Shown: positions 7,797-11,411 of the stretch, one piece after another | Layout: each line of letters starts with the position of its first letter | Position numbering within the stretch: position 1 is the first letter of the stretch | Assembly: GCA_002179805.1 (NCBI GenBank) | Contig: NAVB01000930.1 | Span: 1 to 11,411 of the forward strand | Direction of reading: 5' to 3' | DNA: 11,411 bases | DNA from: Acanthamoeba lenticulata | Lineage: Eukaryota > Discosea > Longamoebia > Acanthamoebidae | The notes under the pieces: generated by a model | Told to the model about the DNA's origin: nothing | The model's database searches: none | What the model saw: the letters and a program-made list of their open reading frames with translations, nothing else | Position numbers and translations under genes: made by a program

Positions 7797-9315
7797 TTAC
7801 CAGACGCGAGCGGGGCTCTTTGCGGTCTGCTGCTGGGGCGGCTGCTGGCTGCGGCTCTCGCCGCCCGACGGCAGAGTTGGGATGAGGAATACTCGCGCGT
7901 CGTCTTCCGTGCACGACGACTCGCCAGCATCGCTCTGCGCGCGTACGCCGTAGGGGGTGAATACCGGTTGAACCGCGGGTTGTGTCATGTGGGCTCGTTT
8001 GTGCTGCGCAGCGGCTGCTGCTTTACCTGCCGTCTCCGCTCCTCGGCGGCCATCCAGGCCTGCAGCTCTCGCTGGCGGCCGCGGCGCCGGTGGTCCTCCT
8101 CGACGTCCCAGCTGCCGGTCCGTCCACTGAGCGGCCAGTGCTCTCCCATCTGAAAGAACTTGGCCATGAAGACCAGGTACACCAGCGGCGGGTAGCTCGA
8201 GTAGTACAGGAAGATGCCCAGTCCGATCACACTTCATCATCATCGCCACCACGACCGTCGATCAGCCCTCCACCATCGCCAGTACGGAGCTGCAGAACGT
8301 TCATCAGCATGAATGGAGGGGAGGGAGGCACCAGTCGCCGGCGTTGAAAGTGAGAAGGATGAGGACCCAGCCGATCAACTCCAACAGGTTGAGGAAGAGC
8401 AGCACCCAGCAGTAGGCGTGGAGGATCTTCACACCATACCACCAGCTCTCTACACGCGGTGTAGTGACCGGATCAATTGAAATGATCAGCGAAGCACGCA
8501 CGCGAGCAGGGAGCGCAGGAGAATACCTTCGGAGTCGCAGAGGCTGTTGCAGCGGACTGGCGGGTAGAGATGGAGGAGCAGGAGAAGGCCCACGTAAAGC
8601 ACCACGAAGACGACGGCGCGCACAATCCAGTAGACCGACCCGATGTCGGTCGTGCCCGTCGTGCTGTAGATGCCCTCATCGAAGGCGAATATCAGCACGG
8701 CCTGTGGTTGGTGGTGAAAAGGGTGTGAGCCAGAGGTTTCCCACCACGCAAGCAACGAAATGGAGACCACCTGCACGATCGTGTCCAGAACGGAGAGGAA
8801 AGCCGAGGAGACAAAGGTCTGCATGAGGATGCGCTTCGTCATTCGGTCCATCCGCAAGCTGCTGACGATCTGCTCGAACGAGACGTCGTGAAAGATCAGG
8901 GTGAAGATGAACGCCGCAACCGCCACTTGGCTGAACATGAGCAGGAAGCGCATAAGCAGCCTGCAAAAAGGGGCCATTGCACGAAGGTCAGACTGTGCAC
9001 TCAAACCCCAGCCGAGCGAGAGTGGAGGTACCAGGCGATTTTCCAAACTGGGCTGAGTGAAGGTGGGATCAGCACTTGAATCGCCACCCTCACGATGTTG
9101 ACGCAGCACGTGAGCCATATGAAGGCGAGCGCCGATGATCGAAAAAGGCGCACGTTGATGGTTTCTCTCAAAATTGTGATGGCGCTGCGAAGTTTCCACA
9201 GCAAGAAGAGGAGGAAAATCACTGGCGGGGTGAGGATGAAAACCGCGTAGAGCGTGAAATCGCCATAGAGGCGAATCGACACGCCCAACAGATCGTCGCA
9301 CGTTACCCCGCCCAT
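7797..9315 (-). CDS. TPRA1: TPRA1-family seven-transmembrane protein, 369 aa
   Basis: Exons in transcript order: 9315-9032, 8960-8771, 8701-8527, 8449-8332, 8231-8027, 7934-7797; introns of 71, 69, 77, 100 and 92 nt; 1110 nt in frame. Seven hydrophobic segments lie at about residues 21-42, 60-83, 96-118, 136-160, 180-203, 224-249 and 257-279. Matches to the TPRA1 (transmembrane protein adipocyte-associated 1, GPR175) family, as I recall it, include FLLFLLWKLRSA after segment 1, KIAWLLMRFLL before segment 3, and LYYSSYPPLVYLVFMAKFF in segment 7. Length is close to human TPRA1 (373 aa). The family is an orphan GPCR-like group in the cell membrane with poorly known ligands. The cytosolic tail is Arg/Glu-rich, then Ser/Gln-rich. 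The ATG at 9315-9313 is the only one in the open frame; the first residues MGGVTC fit the short extracellular N-terminus. If the last intron (8026-7935) is retained, the protein ends early with a different tail (stop near 7985). Confidence 0.82.
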
Positions 9316-9540
9316 GTGAGCATCCGAAGGTGTGGTTCCGCAGCCTCGAACCCACAAATGGGGCGATCAATCAGTGACCCTTCTCTCTTCCGTCTTCGTA
9401 TTACTTGGCTTTTCTGATAACCGATTGGCCTAGGAAATGGTTTCCGTCGACTCAAACCGAAGAAATCAAACAAAACTTGATCTTTGGCCAGATTGGGGCT
9501 GCTTGATCCTCAGCATTTTTCATATTTGTTTGTGCACAAC
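9316..9540. promoter_or_regulatory. Head-to-head promoter region of TPRA1-family and eIF4E-family genes
   Basis: The start codons of the two divergent genes are 225 bp apart, so both promoters and 5' leaders must lie here or overlap the genes. Two ATTGG motifs (CCAAT on the minus strand) sit at 9424-9428 and 9492-9496. An AT-rich patch (TTTTTCATATTTG) lies at about 9517-9529, close to the eIF4E start. No clear TATA box was seen. Regulation is inferred from position only. Confidence 0.5.
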
Positions 9541-10968
9541 ATGGAGAACGACCATAAGACGACGGCAGAGCCCGTGGAGGCTTCCGGTACTAGCGCTGTT
9601 GCGGAGCCTACCAAGGAGGAGACCGTAAGTAAGGAGGTCAGCGGCACCGAAGGCGAAACCCAGCGCAGTCGACAAGGCAGCGATTCGGGACGACGATCCA
9701 GGAGCAACTCCCACAACAAGGCCTGGAAGGTGAAGGCTGGCGAAGGGCCCTCCGGCAAGATCGACACCGTGGCCGCGGCTGCCGGGGTCTTGGCAACGCC
9801 TTCCTCACCTGTCAGCCAGCAGCACCAACAATCAAAGCACTCCAAGCCCAGATCGCGCAAGGGCTCTCGAGCAGGTACAGTTCCAATCTCAAAAAAAAAA
9901 AAAAAAAGCGCCATTTTTTAATTGTTTCATCTGAATTGCTGCGCACCTCACGATTGCTCTACCGCCCCCTTTTGTAGGCCAAGCGGAGTCGCCCCGCGAG
10001 CACGATGACGGCGCCTCCATCTTGGGCCACCGACTGCAGTCACAGTGGACGTTCTGGTTCTCGCGCAAGGACAGGAAGCGTTCCAACTCTATCACCGCGG
10101 GTCCCTCCGGAACCGTGGTGATCGACAAGAAGCTCGACAAGAAGGAGCACATGGATAACCTTGTCCAGATTGGCGCCTGTCGCACCGTCGAGGAGTTCTG
10201 GCAGTGCGTTTGCACCCGTCCTCTCTGTCCTTCTCCTCTCTTCTTCTCTTTGTCAAAGCTAAGGCCTCCCTCCCGCAGTCACTACGTCTACATCCAGCGG
10301 CCCAGCAACCTGCCCAAGGAGAGCAACCTCTACTTCTTCCGGGGCCAGCAGCGCCCCATGTGGGAGGTCCGTGTGTGCGCTTCCGATTCTCCTATGGAGG
10401 GCATGCCCTGACATGACCCCCATCACGCGTCTTTCTTTGGCTGTGCCTTGTCCGCTCTGCAGACATTCCCCAAGGGCGGCTGCTTCATCATCAAGGTCGA
10501 CAAGCGCACCGGCGTCCTAGACAAGATGTGGGAGGAGCTGGTGCGTGCGAGCCACACAGCTACTGATCACGCCCTCTTTCTCTCTCTTCCTCTCTCTCTC
10601 TCTCTCTCCTGTTCTCACACATTCTCCTTCTTGCTCTCTAGTTGTTCGCCGCCATCGGCGAGCTCTTTGAGGACCCCAATGTGGTGGGGGTCGAGGTGAG
10701 CATCAGGAGCAAGGAGGACGGTCTGTCTGTGTGGACCAAGACCAACCAGAAGCACATCCGCCTCAGCATCGGGTTCGGGCCCTTCTTCTTCTCTCTGCCA
10801 AGCACCGCACATTTGGCCCCTGGTACTCACTGTGCGTTTTTGCGCACCAATAGGGAGAAGCTGAAGCTGCTGTTGGACCTTGATGATGTGATGTATAAAA
10901 GCAACGCCACCTCCATCAAGGATCGCTCGACGTACAAGAACGCCCAGAAGGTGTTGGTCGCGTCGTAA
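9541..10968 (+). CDS. eIF4E-family cap-binding translation factor with long N-terminal extension, 323 aa
   Basis: Exons: 9541-9874, 9978-10203, 10279-10366, 10463-10540, 10642-10772, 10854-10968; introns of 103, 75, 96, 101 and 81 nt; 972 nt in frame. ATG at 9541 is the first after an in-frame TGA at 9478-9480. Residues 1-130 are a Ser/Glu/Lys-rich, probably disordered extension, longer than the roughly 35-residue tail of human eIF4E. The eIF4E core follows: LQSQWTFWFSRK (131-142), VEEFWHHY (182-189, Trp73 equivalent, which contacts eIF4G), RPMWE (212-216, cap-stacking Trp102 and Glu103 equivalents), VSIRSKEDGLSVWTK (261-275, Trp166 equivalent) and a basic C-terminus. The first cap-stacking aromatic (Trp56 in human, Tyr in 4EHP) seems replaced: the aligned stretch reads KKEHMDNL, preceded by about twenty extra residues. 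It could be a 4EHP-like or other non-canonical eIF4E. Family assignment is strong; subclass is not. Confidence 0.85.
9891..9907 (+). repeat. A17 homopolymer in first intron of eIF4E-family gene
   Basis: Seventeen A residues lie sixteen bases into the intron 9875-9977. The flanking exons splice in matching phase, so this is intronic and not a retroposed poly(A) tail; no target-site duplication was seen. Confidence 0.85.
10573..10610 (+). repeat. CT-rich tract in intron 4 of eIF4E-family gene
   Basis: A run of CT and CTT units fills the middle of the intron 10541-10641 and leads to the acceptor TTGCTCTCTAG. It most likely acts as an extended polypyrimidine tract. Confidence 0.75.
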
Positions 10969-11062
10969 CGCGATTAATGCATTCAACAACCCTGGAAGCG
11001 TGAACAAAACGAAACAAAAAATAATAATAAGTTTATTTCTCAATTTTTGGCTCATTTCAGAA
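10969..11062. terminator. AT-rich convergent 3' region after eIF4E-family gene
   Basis: This 94-bp gap follows the eIF4E stop. It carries an AATAATAATAA stretch on the plus strand (about 11019-11030) and AATAAA on the minus strand (11037-11032). The minus-strand hexamer lies 26 nt beyond the TAG at 11065-11063, a normal distance for a polyadenylation signal, so the gap probably serves two convergent transcripts. Confidence 0.5.
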
Positions 11063-11383
11063 CTAACTCATGGTAGTCTTGGCGTGATGGAAGAAGGGCA
11101 GGGACCACACAGCTTTGGTGCTGCCTTCCTTGCTGCCTTTTCAAATTAAAATAGTTTCTTATTCAATTTGTTTTTTTTCTGCTTTACCTGCACATTCCTG
11201 ACCAACAAAACAGGATTGGCCTTACCATGTTTGGTAGAGAAGACGCACAAATAGGTCAACATCTGCCGGATCAACAGACAAGAAAAAGAAAGTCTGTTAC
11301 CCGGCTGAATTGAACGAGGGGTGCGCGTGCCTTTGAAGAAACAACGACGGACCTGAGAAAGAGGACCTGAAAGGACGGCTCAT
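11063..11383 (-). CDS. Possible very small protein gene, about 50 aa
   Basis: A terminal exon with G/C-ending codons reads GSTKAVWSLPFFHHAKTTMS and a TAG stop at 11065-11063, followed by AATAAA on the minus strand. One in-frame model is an exon 11383-11301 starting MSRPFRSSFSGPSLFLQRH, with a 168-nt intron to 11132-11063, giving 50 residues; its Arg/Ser-rich, acid-free start would suit a mitochondrial presequence. A rival model uses an upstream exon 11262-11188 (MLTYLCVFSTKHGKANP), with a good CAG|GTAAAG donor and a 59-nt intron to 11128, giving 46 residues. The gene might also be the tail of a longer one extending past the window edge. I do not recognise a family. The terminal exon is the best supported part. 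Confidence 0.33.
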
Positions 11384-11411
11384 GCGCGAGGCGAGACAAG
11401 GAGTCTGGGCA

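Noticed and set aside
8004..8026. 23-nt intron at the end of TPRA1-family exon 5
   Set aside because: It is far too short; the acceptor at 7936-7935 gives a 92-nt intron in the same phase.
9625..9630. GTAAGT consensus donor inside eIF4E exon 1
   Set aside because: The frame continues with good codon use past it, and no acceptor at a usable distance restores the frame into the core; it may be used rarely.
9891..9907. Poly(A) run as a retrotransposon tail
   Set aside because: It lies inside a well-supported intron with no flanking duplication or element-like sequence.
10615..11055. 146-codon minus-strand frame opposite the last eIF4E exons
   Set aside because: It runs through eIF4E exons and two introns; the plus-strand eIF4E motifs account for the region.
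1..11411. tRNA, rRNA, CRISPR array, insertion sequence or prokaryotic operon
   Set aside because: I saw no cloverleaf, spaced repeats, transposase or ribosome-binding-site pattern; dense GT-AG introns show the window is eukaryotic nuclear DNA.

Overview
The window looks like nuclear DNA of a compact, intron-rich, GC-rich protist. The best guess is a free-living amoeba of the Acanthamoeba type. I base this on 28 short GT-AG introns (62-103 nt) in four complete gene models, G/C-ending codons, intergenic gaps often under 250 bp, and eukaryotic families (KCTD-type BTB, COP1-type WD40, sirtuin, TPRA1, eIF4E). No species marker was seen, so the organism is an inference.

Layout: 1-752 (+) is the 3' end of a coiled-coil gene with an acidic, polyglutamine/asparagine tail. 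1268-2332 (+) is an intronless gene of unknown function. 2424-5342 (+) is a 14-exon gene for a 612-residue protein that joins a KCTD-type BTB domain, an Arg-Glu/Arg-Asp repeat linker and a COP1/SPA-type WD40 propeller. 5396-6947 (-) is a six-exon sirtuin-family gene whose catalytic histidine position holds phenylalanine. 6948-7796 is unresolved, with open frames on both strands. 7797-9315 (-) is a six-exon, seven-membrane-segment TPRA1-family protein. 9541-10968 (+) is a six-exon eIF4E-family gene with a long N-terminal extension, arranged head to head with the TPRA1 gene across 225 bp. 11063-11383 (-) may hold a very small gene convergent with eIF4E.

All four multi-exon models were built by hand. 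Each gave a total coding length divisible by three and matching splice phases at every junction, which is good internal support. Domain names come from motif recognition and were not searched against a database.

The genes do not form an obvious pathway. The most interesting items are the BTB-COP1 propeller fusion, which keeps the Lys/Arg/Trp substrate-pocket residues of COP1 at identical spacing, and the sirtuin that keeps its fold motifs and zinc ribbon but lacks the catalytic base. The eIF4E with a non-aromatic residue at one cap-sandwich position comes next. A possible in-frame splice joining the second and third genes also deserves a transcript check.
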